Positions 36,909-46,188 of a DNA stretch of 64,000 bases are shown here, one piece after another. Position 1 is the first letter of the stretch. The number at the start of each line of letters is the position of its first letter. The notes beneath the pieces are model-generated. The model ran no database searches, was not told the DNA's origin, and worked only from the letters and a program-made list of their open reading frames with translations. Source of the DNA: a virus; the IMG/VR virus record IMGVR_UViG_3300022932_000014, positions 1 to 64,000 of that record; one strand, given 5' to 3'. Position numbers and translations under genes: made by a program.

Positions 36909-37574
36909 TTAATTTTTTGTTATTGCGTTTTGTTTTTCTGCTTGATATTTTGGATCGTCTGTGTTCAATAAAAATTCTGCTGCTAATAAATCTATTACTC
37001 TATTCATAAATTTATCGTCGAATTCTGGATTATTTGAATTAAACTCACTCTCTGGATTTTCTGGGTCTTTAAGACCAACTTGGATTGGATAACGATAGTA
37101 GGAAAGATTTGCTCTATCGATGGTAAAGTCATCTGAAGTGTAGATAATTATTTTATCAGATGCTAAATGAAAAGGTGTTTCTCTGTGCTTAAAAGATGGA
37201 TTGTTATTAGAATCTCTGAGTATTCCATTAGTGTCATCATCTTTAATTTCGAAGCAATCTACTTTTTTTCTTTCACAGCTATCTTTAGTGGCCGTGCAAA
37301 ATAAGTTAGAGAAATCAAAATAGTCTTTAGGTAGACTAAATTCTGCGAAGTCTTTTAGTTTTTTTGAAGATGGTATAGATAAATCATGAACTAATATTTT
37401 CTGAATATATCTTATATCATCTTCAAATTTCCTATCTAGAAACACTTCTATAAGCCTGTTAGTTACATTATTAGCTAAAACGCAAAACCTTCCTTTATCT
37501 AAACTGATCTTATCGGTGGTGGCGTTCTCATTTAGTTTTATAATTGTACTTTGGTAGAACTGTTCTGTTGTCAT
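36909..37574 (-). CDS. Head-tail connector/ring-type protein, 221 aa
   Basis: The helical N-terminus is followed by a FSLPKDYFDFSNLF segment comparable to LPDNFFSL in the protein at 19436-20305. A beta-rich middle and a C-terminal helix with DLLAAEFLLNTDDPKYQAEK come next. This is the general layout of P22 gp4-like connector and ring proteins. It begins 4 bases after the stop of the 323-residue gene, between capsid and tail genes. The exact ring is unknown. Confidence 0.6.
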   Translation of the reverse strand: MTTEQFYQSTIIKLNENATTDKISLDKGRFCVLANNVTNRLIEVFLDRKFEDDIRYIQKILVHDLSIPSSKKLKDFAEFSLPKDYFDFSNLFCTATKDSCERKKVDCFEIKDDDTNGILRDSNNNPSFKHRETPFHLASDKIIIYTSDDFTIDRANLSYYRYPIQVGLKDPENPESEFNSNNPEFDDKFMNRVIDLLAAEFLLNTDDPKYQAEKQNAITKN

Positions 37575-37578
37575 GTTT

Positions 37579-38550
37579 TTATCCTAATGCAGCATATACT
37601 AATTCTAATAAACCATTGTCTTTTAAAATATTTTTAGCTGCGTCTTTTAAATCTTTTCCTAATAAATGGTCATTTAAGTAGAATCCATTCATTCCTTTAA
37701 TTACTTTCTTCTCTCTTTGTAGGTGTTTTAAATCTTTAAACATTACAAGCTCTTTTTTACCAGAATCAGATTCATAGTAATTAGCATAAGTTTCTAGGAA
37801 AGCTTTTGGATTTTGATTGTCGTCTTTAGAAAGCCATGTAGTAAAGATGTCGTTAAGAAGTTCATCTCCGCTGTCAACAACTCCTGTAATTCCCATCCAC
37901 TCCAGAATAGCTGTTAGGCCTTCTTTATCTGTGGATAACAATGTAATAAATTTAGTAGTTGCCTGGCTAATTTCTAATTTTCTTTTTTGGCCGACATCAA
38001 CTACAGATTCTTTATTCTCCACTGCATATTGTGCACCTCCAATATAATAAGATTCACTTTCAAAACCTTCTGGGCATAAATCACCTTTAGAAATAAGGCA
38101 ATATAATTTGAATAATTGAATTGGATCAGAAGTATTATAGCTATTATCTAATTCAATATTTTCTGTAAGTGTATCCCAAAAATCAAAATTTTTGAAGTTT
38201 AATAATTGCTCTTTAGTATAAACGTCTAAAAGAGGGTTTATTATATGTTTGGTTATATTTTTTAAAGCTGTCTGTCTGAGTGTTTCGTCTGGATATAATC
38301 GAGTAAGTATTTTTGAGTTCTTTGTAATTCCCGCATCATACATTAATTTTTCAGAATCATAAGATCCTAACCTAACTCTATTGTATACATTTGGATCAAT
38401 TATTTTTGTAGACCTCAATTTTTGAAATCCGTCTGGTGCGCTAGCATCATACATGGGTATTACTTGATAAGTATAAGGTTTATCCGAAGTACCTATTTTT
38501 ATCTTGAATTCTTTATTACCGTTTTTATAAACTAATAATTCTTCTTGCAT
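37579..38550 (-). CDS. Unknown structural-block protein, 323 aa
   Basis: This helical, charged protein has no motif I recognise. Its conserved-looking elements are QVIPMYDASAPDG near the N-terminus and LTAILEWMGITG in the middle. It is the first gene after the homing endonuclease insertion and has a full extended late promoter (38576-38621) with a leader of about 20 nt. In crAss-like genomes this slot, just downstream of the capsid gene, holds virion or head-completion proteins. Confidence 0.6.
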   Translation of the reverse strand: MQEELLVYKNGNKEFKIKIGTSDKPYTYQVIPMYDASAPDGFQKLRSTKIIDPNVYNRVRLGSYDSEKLMYDAGITKNSKILTRLYPDETLRQTALKNITKHIINPLLDVYTKEQLLNFKNFDFWDTLTENIELDNSYNTSDPIQLFKLYCLISKGDLCPEGFESESYYIGGAQYAVENKESVVDVGQKRKLEISQATTKFITLLSTDKEGLTAILEWMGITGVVDSGDELLNDIFTTWLSKDDNQNPKAFLETYANYYESDSGKKELVMFKDLKHLQREKKVIKGMNGFYLNDHLLGKDLKDAAKNILKDNGLLELVYAALG

Positions 38551-38575
38551 TTTAAATCTTTTTGGTTTTACTCTG

Positions 38576-38621
38576 CAAATATAGTAATATGTTTTTATTA
38601 CAGCAAATTACTTAATTTTAG
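38576..38621 (-). promoter_or_regulatory. Extended late promoter overlapping the endonuclease 3' end
   Basis: On the minus strand CTAAAATTAAGTAATTTG (38604-38621) is followed by 20 bases and TATATTTG (38576-38583). The upstream element is encoded within the last codons of the endonuclease gene (K-L-S-N-L-L-stop). It drives the 323-residue gene and those after it. Confidence 0.85.
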
Positions 38622-39935
38622 AGTACCGCAATCGTATATCTTATTATAACCCTTAATTTCTTTTTTAGTTCTCACTTGACCCTTAGTAAAAAAGTAAGCA
38701 GGTGGTGTCTGTTCAATCACTTTAAATCCTAAAGCTTTTTCACGTTTTCCATAACTCCATCTCAAATCAACTGTAGTTGTATACTCACCTTTAAAGTTTT
38801 CTAGAAGTTTCTCAAACCCCTCATCAACAATAGTGTTAAGTTTGTTTACAAAAAGTAATTCTTTGTTATTTTCTGAAATTAAAGAAACTAATTCATTATT
38901 ATAGTAAAGCCCCACAATTACATCCGCTTCTACAAAATCGTCAATATAATTAATTTCCAGAAAGTCTGCATATTCTTCTTGATCAATTGTTTTTATTTCA
39001 CAATCCTTAACTGATAATTTATTTTCTGTCTTGTCTATAGCCTCTAATAATAGAGATTTTACTTTATCTTTACTATACATCCACTCGTCTTCAAATATAT
39101 GAATTAAATGAATATCTTTATCTATACACTGAGTTGTCTTATTTAAATGGTAATCACTATGTTGAAATTTATCAGAATGATAGTATACACCATTATATTC
39201 TAGGGCTACTCTTAAGTCAGGAATAAATATGTCTAATTCAGCTTTATTATTTAAAATATCCCTATTTGAATATTCGAATTCTAAATATGAGTGTAAAAAT
39301 CTTCTCAATTCTAATTCAGCGCTAGACGTTATAACATTACATTGGTTACAGCCAGAACCCTTGAAGTGGTTAGAAGGTATGACTTGGAAATCTCCATGTA
39401 TTTTGCAAGTAACTGTAATTGTATGGTTATCGCTTATATATTTTGTATTATCATATGTATATGTGTCAGAATGTCTGTCTCTTATTCTTTTCCAAAATTC
39501 TTCTATTGGTAAACGTAATTTATCAGACCTTTTATGTATTCCGCATTTTTTACATCCTCTTCCTTCTAAATGAGTATCAAACCTAATCGGGAATTTTCCA
39601 TGTTTTTTACATATAACTTGATATATATTCCTCTGTGTTGTAAAGTCTATTACTGATGAATAGTCATATAAATCACCATGTTTTAAAACAGCTTTTTGTA
39701 TACACTCCTCTTTAGATAATATCCTATCAACTGATCTTAATTTTATGCCGCAATCTGGGCATCCTTGACCTGATAAATGAGTATCATTTCGTTTATAAAA
39801 ATCCTTATTGTGTATAGGACAAGTTATAGTCATTTTACCCTGACTTTTGGTCAAGTATATAGTCTTACAATAATCATATTTATTATTGTGTACCTTGTTC
39901 GCCTTTTCTATGTACTCTTTTAATCTGTTATCCAT
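38598..39935 (-). CDS. Homing endonuclease: zinc-ribbon repeats plus Vsr/PD-(D/E)XK-like nuclease, 445 aa
   Basis: Three Cys-rich repeats (CPIH...GCPDCG at 49-64, CKKHG...GCKKCG at 110-132, CKIHG...GCNQC at 178-199) form DNA-binding zinc ribbons. The nuclease domain follows (about 204-310) with ELELRRFLHSY, then AELDIFIPDLRVALEYNG (acidic residues 233, 235 and 246) and LIHIFEDEW (276-284). This is the Vsr-like/EDxHD homing endonuclease type. A C-terminal domain (about 315-445) may add DNA contacts. It has its own promoter and probably a leaderless mRNA. It sits between the major capsid gene and the next virion gene, together with a small rightward gene. Confidence 0.82.
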   Translation of the reverse strand: MDNRLKEYIEKANKVHNNKYDYCKTIYLTKSQGKMTITCPIHNKDFYKRNDTHLSGQGCPDCGIKLRSVDRILSKEECIQKAVLKHGDLYDYSSVIDFTTQRNIYQVICKKHGKFPIRFDTHLEGRGCKKCGIHKRSDKLRLPIEEFWKRIRDRHSDTYTYDNTKYISDNHTITVTCKIHGDFQVIPSNHFKGSGCNQCNVITSSAELELRRFLHSYLEFEYSNRDILNNKAELDIFIPDLRVALEYNGVYYHSDKFQHSDYHLNKTTQCIDKDIHLIHIFEDEWMYSKDKVKSLLLEAIDKTENKLSVKDCEIKTIDQEEYADFLEINYIDDFVEADVIVGLYYNNELVSLISENNKELLFVNKLNTIVDEGFEKLLENFKGEYTTTVDLRWSYGKREKALGFKVIEQTPPAYFFTKGQVRTKKEIKGYNKIYDCGTLKLSNLL

Positions 39936-39939
39936 TCTA

Positions 39940-39970
39940 CAAATGTAATGATAATAAATTTAAAAACAAA
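39940..39970 (-). promoter_or_regulatory. Promoter of the homing endonuclease
   Basis: Minus-strand TTTG (39967-39970) is followed by 19 bases and TACATTTG (39940-39947). The ATG at 39935 follows the -7 element after only 4 bases. The extended upstream element of the late promoters is absent. Confidence 0.7.
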
Positions 39971-39983
39971 ATTTATTTTTTGC

Positions 39984-40013
39984 TTGTTTTGTAAAATAAA
40001 AGTATTATATTTG
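39984..40013 (+). promoter_or_regulatory. Rightward promoter of the isolated 87-aa gene
   Basis: A CTTG ending at 39986 is followed by 19 bases and TATATTTG (40006-40013), a good Bacteroidota promoter. It is back-to-back with the leftward endonuclease promoter. Confidence 0.7.
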
Positions 40014-40044
40014 CAGAGTAAAATTTAAATAAACAATTATAAAA

Positions 40045-40308
40045 ATGGAATTAAAACAAAACTACAACAGAGAAGAATTAAATTTCTCAAATATTATATC
40101 AGTTATAATGAGAATAGAATCTGATACTGAACAGGGTGATTCAATATTTTGGCATTCTAAAAGCTCTATACTTTTAGAGATAGATTTTAAAAGTAAATCT
40201 GTTAACTATAACATAGAGATAAAATCAAATATGAAAAATAAAAGATTTTATCAAATAGTTGGTGCATGCCATATTAACGGTTATGATTTTATTGAATCTT
40301 ACTTCTAA
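40045..40308 (+). CDS. Isolated rightward small gene (moron-like), 87 aa
   Basis: This is the only rightward gene in the leftward structural arm. It has its own promoter, a short A-rich leader and a terminator hairpin directly behind the stop, so it is an autonomous transcription unit. The 87-residue product is acidic at the N-terminus and beta-rich later (SILLEIDFKSKSVNYNIEIK) and has no known family that I recognise. Its position beside a homing endonuclease suggests the two arrived together. An early, host-directed or anti-competitor role is possible but unsupported. Confidence 0.7.
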   Translation: MELKQNYNREELNFSNIISVIMRIESDTEQGDSIFWHSKSSILLEIDFKSKSVNYNIEIKSNMKNKRFYQIVGACHINGYDFIESYF

Positions 40309-40316
40309 AAATAATA

Positions 40317-40341
40317 TCCCCTGATTTTTTAGGTCAGGGGA
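40317..40341. terminator. Bidirectional terminator between the 87-aa gene and the capsid gene
   Basis: A perfect 8-bp stem TCCCCTGA/TCAGGGGA (40317-40324 with 40334-40341) has a 9-base loop. It is T-rich on both outer sides, and the + strand continues ATTTTACTTTTTTATT. It would end the rightward 87-aa transcript and the leftward capsid transcript. Confidence 0.85.
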
Positions 40342-40355
40342 ATTTTACTTTTTTA

Positions 40356-42071
40356 TTAATTTAAACCTGCTTGGGCTTTTTCATCTAATTCTATGATGAC
40401 AAAACGTCCCTTGTCTAGGACAAGTCCTGCTACCATACTATAAATCCACCAAGATTGCATTTGGAATTTATTTGAAGATACAATATCAGATGCTTTCATG
40501 CTGTCATATCTGCCAAATTCTGACCCCCAATACGTCATAGATCCTTGAGGCTTAACAATATACACATTAGAACCGTTATCTCCTCCTTCAATTAGTGTTG
40601 CTCCTTGTGGTAATTTTCTATTATTTGAATATTTTTGATCTGCTGTATCCCAAACTACTGCTGAGTATGTAGTATGTGCTAACCCACCTTGGTGCATTCC
40701 ACTGATAAAACGATCTTCTCCTGGTCTGTAATCTAGAGATGGGTCATGTTTAAATGTGATATTTCCAATTCCATTTAGGTATACTTTTGAAAATCTAACA
40801 GCTGCAAATTCTAATTCTGTTAAGCTTGAACCTGATACTGGAGATTTAGGTAATAATCGATCTGCACCATTCCATTGACCTAATCCTGCATTTTGTGAAT
40901 TAATTTCTTCTTTAAAAATCTGATAGAAATTTTGAGCCATATACTTACCAACACTAAAGGTAACTTCTCTTAACTCATCTGGTAAAGGATTGTTAATAAA
41001 TAAGTATTCTACTGCATCGGCAACGTCAGCTCTTGTCATACCCATTGGACGAGCATAAGTGATGATTTTCCCTCTACGTAATTGTTTGTAGATACCTTCA
41101 TTCAATCTTGTGATACCGCTTCCATTAGCTCCTGGAATAATAGCAGCGTCTTGGAACATGAACTGTGTGTTTAATGCTTTTTGGTGGTATCTGTGTAAAA
41201 GTAACTCCATTGAAGCTCCTAATCTTAGATTTGCTCCTTTTTTTATTACCCCGCCAGCTCCTACATTAACAGCTTCGGTCATAATAGCAAACTCACCATT
41301 TTGATCAATATCTGATAAAAGTTCGTTAAGATATTCTTTAGTTGTAGATGCTGCTCCTGAGAATTTTCTCATATCTGCTCGACCTGTAACTGAAAATTCG
41401 TGTCCTGACATGTTACCAAGTTGGAACATACATTTCATAGTTGTAGGCATATCTGGCATATCAAAATTACCATAATTTGTACCGTACTCTCCTAAAATGT
41501 TTTGCGACACTTTGAAATATTGTCTTCCGCTTTTTAAGTATTGTTGATCATAGCTTGCTTTCTTATCATTTGTTACATAGATAACAGGAAGACTCCATCC
41601 ACCAACTACTTGTTGAATTTCTTCTCTGTCTGTCACCATAATTTGTACAGAAGATTTGTAGAAAGATGGTGCTAATACATCTCCCACTTCATAACGTTTA
41701 TTTAAAACAACTCTAAATACTGAGTTATCTAAACCTGCATATGGATATTCTAAAGAAGTATCTCTTACAGTTACGCATTTTCCTGAGTCTTTAATTGCAA
41801 CATCATAGTAAACTTTACCGTCTGCTCCATCTACTTCAAGCATTGCTTTTTTCTCTAGCAAGCCTGTATAAATTGGATAGTTTACCATTGCACCTTGTCC
41901 CCAAAGTTTAATTAATCCTAAATTGTTCTTGTCTGGATCTTGTTTGTACCAATCCGAGATTGAACTTGTGTCAAAGTGGCCTCCTATAGACTGAATAGTT
42001 TTTCTGTCCGTTCTTTGTACAATCATATCTCCGTTGTACAGCATATTTGGAGGAAGTTGTGTTACGCTCAT
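40356..42071 (-). CDS. Major capsid protein (crAss-type, HK97 fold), 571 aa
   Basis: The start (LPPNMLYNGDMIVQRTDRK) and many internal segments, such as FMFQDAAIIPGANGSGITRL and YARPMGMTRADVADAVEYL, are typical of the crAss major capsid protein. Its length of 571 is somewhat above the roughly 500 that I recall for gut members of the group. It follows the scaffold gene by 21 bases, downstream of the portal, in the standard order terminase-portal-scaffold-capsid. Expression comes from the extended late promoter ahead of the scaffold gene, and a terminator follows. Confidence 0.9.
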   Translation of the reverse strand: MSVTQLPPNMLYNGDMIVQRTDRKTIQSIGGHFDTSSISDWYKQDPDKNNLGLIKLWGQGAMVNYPIYTGLLEKKAMLEVDGADGKVYYDVAIKDSGKCVTVRDTSLEYPYAGLDNSVFRVVLNKRYEVGDVLAPSFYKSSVQIMVTDREEIQQVVGGWSLPVIYVTNDKKASYDQQYLKSGRQYFKVSQNILGEYGTNYGNFDMPDMPTTMKCMFQLGNMSGHEFSVTGRADMRKFSGAASTTKEYLNELLSDIDQNGEFAIMTEAVNVGAGGVIKKGANLRLGASMELLLHRYHQKALNTQFMFQDAAIIPGANGSGITRLNEGIYKQLRRGKIITYARPMGMTRADVADAVEYLFINNPLPDELREVTFSVGKYMAQNFYQIFKEEINSQNAGLGQWNGADRLLPKSPVSGSSLTELEFAAVRFSKVYLNGIGNITFKHDPSLDYRPGEDRFISGMHQGGLAHTTYSAVVWDTADQKYSNNRKLPQGATLIEGGDNGSNVYIVKPQGSMTYWGSEFGRYDSMKASDIVSSNKFQMQSWWIYSMVAGLVLDKGRFVIIELDEKAQAGLN

Positions 42072-42092
42072 TTTATTTTGTTTATTTGTTTT

Positions 42093-43214
42093 TTATGTTG
42101 GTATATTAAATCTAAATCCTGATTCTTGTTTTTCTTCTTTTGGCGCGACCTTTTGTGCAGCATCTTTTGGTGCTCTATTAATTGTTCGCATTGTACTTAA
42201 ATTTGTTTTAACTTTTGTTTCCAGCATTTTTTGTTGCAAATACTGTTCTTTATTAGTTAAAAAGAAAATTAGTTCTGAAGCTTCAATTGGGTCTTTCATT
42301 TTAGTTTCGTAGATAGTGTCTACAGCAAATTCTCCGTTTTGATCTTCTTTTGTTGCGGCATCTACTAATTTCTTAATATCATGCTCTGGTACTTTATCTT
42401 CTTTATATTTTTTAGTAAGCTCTGATCTGTAAACTTTTAAATTTTCTTTTTCCGCGGCCTTATCCTCAATTAGTTTTTTATTGATTTCATTTAAGTTATC
42501 GCTATATGCTTTTTGATGAAAATCTACAATTTGTTTGGCCACACTATCTAAAACAAACTCTTTCTTGTCTTCTTCTACTAATAGTTTTGCTCTACTTGGT
42601 GTATTTCCTTGACTTAAATAATGTTGATAAGCAATTGATTCTTGGTGTTTTTCATTTTCTAAATCCCATCCTTTACTTTCGTCAAACGGTTTCTCTAGTT
42701 GTTGTTCATTTTGGAATAACTCCGATAAGTTTCCTCCGTTTTTAACAATTTCTAGAATTAGTTTTTTTTCTTCCGCGATTCCGTCAATTGAAATATATTT
42801 TTCTTTGATATCCTCGTTCTTAATAGCTAACTGATCCTCTTCAAGTTTAAGATACTCTTCTTCTGTTAGATCTTCAATTTCAGAAAGTTTTGTTTCTGTT
42901 TCTCCCTCTTTAATAATTACATCTTCCCAAAGTCCTTTTTCAAGTTTCTTTTTTAATAGATTTGTGTAAAAATTATCTTTAGGTGTTTCTAAATTTAAAG
43001 GTTTAAACTCAGGATCTTTTTCTTCAGGTTTTTCTTCCGCGGGCGGATCTACAATTTCTTCCTCCTTTTTTTCTCCGCTTAAATCTAAAGGTTCAAATGT
43101 TAATTCTGAAGTTTCAGGAATTGTCTCGTCTGGTGGTGAGAATGAAAATCCTTTTTGTAAATCATCAAAGGATAAAGCTGTGTCTAAAGTACTTGTTTGG
43201 TTTTCTTGTGGCAT
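42093..43214 (-). CDS. Capsid scaffold protein, about 373 aa
   Basis: I place the start at the ATG at 43214 (MPQENQTSTLDTAL). An upstream TTG start would lie in the promoter. The protein is very acidic and Glu/Lys-rich, with disorder up to about residue 90, long coiled coils in the middle and a conserved-looking short C-terminus (ESGFRFNIPT). A Glu-rich helical protein between portal and capsid genes is the usual scaffold. The promoter's -7 element ends 10 bases before the ATG, so the mRNA has almost no leader. Confidence 0.75.
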   Translation of the reverse strand: MPQENQTSTLDTALSFDDLQKGFSFSPPDETIPETSELTFEPLDLSGEKKEEEIVDPPAEEKPEEKDPEFKPLNLETPKDNFYTNLLKKKLEKGLWEDVIIKEGETETKLSEIEDLTEEEYLKLEEDQLAIKNEDIKEKYISIDGIAEEKKLILEIVKNGGNLSELFQNEQQLEKPFDESKGWDLENEKHQESIAYQHYLSQGNTPSRAKLLVEEDKKEFVLDSVAKQIVDFHQKAYSDNLNEINKKLIEDKAAEKENLKVYRSELTKKYKEDKVPEHDIKKLVDAATKEDQNGEFAVDTIYETKMKDPIEASELIFFLTNKEQYLQQKMLETKVKTNLSTMRTINRAPKDAAQKVAPKEEKQESGFRFNIPT

Positions 43215-43223
43215 TGTATTGTG

Positions 43224-43269
43224 CAAATTTATGTTATTATTATCTGATATTCAAATTTCTTAATTTTAT
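43224..43269 (-). promoter_or_regulatory. Extended late promoter for scaffold and major capsid protein
   Basis: Minus-strand ATAAAATTAAGAAATTTG (43252-43269) is followed by 20 bases and TAAATTTG (43224-43231). It starts just behind the terminator of the portal transcript. Confidence 0.88.
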
Positions 43270-43271
43270 CG

Positions 43272-43311
43272 AAAAAGGTGTATTTTCCTTAATTTTTTAG
43301 TAAGATACACC
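43272..43311 (-). terminator. Rho-independent terminator after the portal gene
   Basis: The stem GGTGTAT/ATACACC (43277-43283 with 43305-43311), with an inner CTTA/TAAG pairing (43288-43291 with 43301-43304), is followed on the minus strand by five T. It separates the portal from the scaffold-capsid unit, so the capsid level can be set separately. Confidence 0.82.
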
Positions 43312-43329
43312 CTTATTTTAAAAGTAAGA

Positions 43330-46119
43330 TTAATTCTTGTTTATACTTGCGATTACTAAATTATTTCTATCGCGCTCCTTCTTTTGGGCTAATTCTTGTA
43401 CACGAAGCTGAAACTCTTTATCATCTTGTTCTCGCTTAGCATTCATATCCTCCTGCTTAATTTGAAGATTCTGACTCTTTAATTGTAGGTCGGCATTTGC
43501 ATAATCGTTATCCAGGGCTTGTTGTGTAACTCTATCTAATCTATCATACAAACTTGAATCTGCGTTTTGATTGATTGACATCTTACCATAACTATCAATT
43601 TGCTTGACTTCGATCGCGGTCTGATTACGGGAATCTTGTATTTTAGTTTCTTGCTCGTATTTAAGTTGTAATGCTTTATCAGCTGCTTGAATTTGTTTAT
43701 CGGCCAACTCTTGTTCGTGAGCTTGTTGTTGTTGAGTTGCTTTTTGGGCGTCGATACGATTTTGTTTCGCGTGAGCCATTATAGCTGTCATTGAATTAGA
43801 AGTTACAATTTCTGCCATATCTAATATATCCGCACCCGCCGTATTGTTCTGTAAAAGGGCTACTCTTAATGTCTCCAAAGTTTTCTTAGAGTTACTATCA
43901 GTAGCTAACTTGATCCCAAATTCTCTGGCCTGAAAAAAAGGATCCGATAGTTCTATAAAAGCTTTCTCCCCATCAGACTTAGTATATAAGAATGAGTAAT
44001 CTTTATTGTTTTTTTGGCAATATTGTGCTACAGTTAAATGTAATAAACATGCTCTTTTATCTGCTTCTGCTTGTACTGCGAAAAGGCCTTCTGTTTGTGC
44101 GTATGAGGCTGTATTTCCTTGTTTTATTCCTTCCGCGGTAGAATACTGATCTGGTGTTCCAATTCTTTGCGGAGTAATACCTATTTGCTCTAATGCCTGT
44201 AATTTAAATTGAACTGCTAAATTCATTCTATTATTAATCATTCCTGTATAATCAATAGATTGTGTAGCAAAAGCATTCATTGCAGGTTGACCTCCTTCTA
44301 AGTTTTGGCGAGAAGTATCTACAGGAACAATTCCAATGTCCTGAATTAAATCGTACATTTGCTCTAAAGCCTGTCTTGTATTTCCTGAACCTTTATATTC
44401 TGAAGGTAAGTATTTAATATCAAATAGAAAGAATGTTCCTAATTCTTTTTCAAGAAGTGAATATATTTGATTTAAAACGATGTTGTGTTTGATTATATAT
44501 GGACGTAGCTTTTTAGCTATTGAGTCTCCTATATATCCTGCCACTGGTATTTTAGCATCATATATATTACTTCCACCATCCATTGTTCCTTTGATTTGGA
44601 ATGGTAGTGCTTTTCCACCGATATATAAATCTTTGTCTAAATAACTGTTGTGTGATTTTGCTTTTACACCCCACCTAATTTCAGGTATCCAGGTGTATGC
44701 AATTGTATTGGGTTCCATTCTTAGTTCAGCCTCTTCTAAAGAGATTTTTCTAAGCGTGGTGATTTCATTTTCTTTTAAAAATTCTGGCAGTAAATCATCT
44801 GTTGTGAAAACCTGATCCATGTACCCGTCTTCATTGATATAATTTAAAATACCAACTCTTTTGTATGAACGCCAATATGATTCTGTTACTTGCAGTGTGT
44901 CTGATCTTAAATCAATGTCTGAACGTAATTCGCTCATTGTATTCTGACTTAAAAATCCTCCGCCTCTTGCTAATGGTGAATACCAAGATGGTACTACTTT
45001 TTGTTGTCCCTCTACTACAACTGTAGATTCTCCCATAGGAACTCCAAATGTATCTTGAAATTGAAGTCCTAATTCGTAATCATGAAATCCTGCAAATGGT
45101 AATTGTTGTACTTGGCCGAAGTTATTTTGTATTACTTGATTGACAGACGCTCCTCCACTATATCCTCCACTTTGATTTTGGTTGTAATAACCCATCAATC
45201 TTTTTTGAGTGTCTTCATCTATTCTGTCGCCGAATCTATTTAAGAATTTAGATGGTGACATTTGAGTTAAGAAAGATACGTATTCTGCATCTTGTGGATA
45301 TTCTATATCTAAATCTTCTGAAAATGATACTTGACATGGGTGCCATCTTTCTGGTTTATAGTAGTCGTATCCTATATGATAATGTCTAAACCATCTTCCT
45401 GTTAGAAGTCTATCAACCATCTCTTGACGGCTCATTTTCTCCATTCCAAAACGGTCTTGGTCTAATTCATATGTTTTTTCCGCCCACTCAGTAGCTGTTG
45501 TTTTCCAGTTTTTAAACATTGCCTCCTGAATTGCTTCTGGCGGAACAAGTTGATCTTTTTGCTGTTGTAGTTCCTGAGCATAAGCTTGCATTTCCTGTTC
45601 GGATTGAAACTGTCTGTCTTCATTTACTACTATTCCTCTTGCAAGTAATTTACGTTCTAATTCTAGATTAAAATTCTTTTGAGTGAATTCCCATAATTTG
45701 CTGTCTTGATCTCTAGTAAAATCATTTTGTGAAACGGGATCTGTATTATCTATTCTAAAGGCGGCCTTACTTGTAATCCAATCTGATTCAATTTGGTTGC
45801 ATATAATTCCTAAGAAGTCATAGTGTTTAGCATGAACTGGGTAATCTGTTTCTCCACGCAGTCTTATAATTTCTTTTGAGAAATCTTCTAGGCCGTAGTC
45901 AGAGTATATAAGCTCACCATTTATCATAGAAAAATAATCTTGAAACTGAATATTACGCGAATATTGTTTTACTGCGATCTGTTCAAGTCTATCCATGCAA
46001 AGCTGAATCCACTTGTCGTTTTTCTGACTTTCTAATAATGTCTGTGTAGGTAAGGCAGAAGAAAAGTCTCCGCCTTGGCCAAAGTTACTCAGGAAGCTGG
46101 TCGTGAATTGATCACTCAT
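43330..46119 (-). CDS. Portal protein (crAss-type), 929 aa
   Basis: This long portal has crAss-like elements: QYSRNIQFQDYFSMINGEL, then RWFRHYHIGYDYYKPERWHP, and a C-terminal Gln-rich coiled coil (QQQQAHEQELADKQIQAADK) that would form the barrel inside the head. It lies between the terminase and scaffold genes. The family forms the dodecameric DNA entry channel. It has its own extended late promoter and a terminator behind it. Confidence 0.88.
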   Translation of the reverse strand: MSDQFTTSFLSNFGQGGDFSSALPTQTLLESQKNDKWIQLCMDRLEQIAVKQYSRNIQFQDYFSMINGELIYSDYGLEDFSKEIIRLRGETDYPVHAKHYDFLGIICNQIESDWITSKAAFRIDNTDPVSQNDFTRDQDSKLWEFTQKNFNLELERKLLARGIVVNEDRQFQSEQEMQAYAQELQQQKDQLVPPEAIQEAMFKNWKTTATEWAEKTYELDQDRFGMEKMSRQEMVDRLLTGRWFRHYHIGYDYYKPERWHPCQVSFSEDLDIEYPQDAEYVSFLTQMSPSKFLNRFGDRIDEDTQKRLMGYYNQNQSGGYSGGASVNQVIQNNFGQVQQLPFAGFHDYELGLQFQDTFGVPMGESTVVVEGQQKVVPSWYSPLARGGGFLSQNTMSELRSDIDLRSDTLQVTESYWRSYKRVGILNYINEDGYMDQVFTTDDLLPEFLKENEITTLRKISLEEAELRMEPNTIAYTWIPEIRWGVKAKSHNSYLDKDLYIGGKALPFQIKGTMDGGSNIYDAKIPVAGYIGDSIAKKLRPYIIKHNIVLNQIYSLLEKELGTFFLFDIKYLPSEYKGSGNTRQALEQMYDLIQDIGIVPVDTSRQNLEGGQPAMNAFATQSIDYTGMINNRMNLAVQFKLQALEQIGITPQRIGTPDQYSTAEGIKQGNTASYAQTEGLFAVQAEADKRACLLHLTVAQYCQKNNKDYSFLYTKSDGEKAFIELSDPFFQAREFGIKLATDSNSKKTLETLRVALLQNNTAGADILDMAEIVTSNSMTAIMAHAKQNRIDAQKATQQQQAHEQELADKQIQAADKALQLKYEQETKIQDSRNQTAIEVKQIDSYGKMSINQNADSSLYDRLDRVTQQALDNDYANADLQLKSQNLQIKQEDMNAKREQDDKEFQLRVQELAQKKERDRNNLVIASINKN

Positions 46120-46142
46120 GGATTTTTGATATAGTTAATCCG

Positions 46143-46188
46143 CAAATTTACACATAAATAATAGTTTTAACAAATTACTTACTTTTAG
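46143..46188 (-). promoter_or_regulatory. Extended late promoter of the portal gene
   Basis: Minus-strand CTAAAAGTAAGTAATTTG (46171-46188) is followed by 20 bases and TAAATTTG (46143-46150). The upstream element overlaps the stop codon of the terminase gene. Confidence 0.88.

Noticed and set aside
39229-39573. A 114-codon rightward frame
   Set aside because: It is antisense to the zinc-ribbon part of the homing endonuclease, whose motifs are clear.
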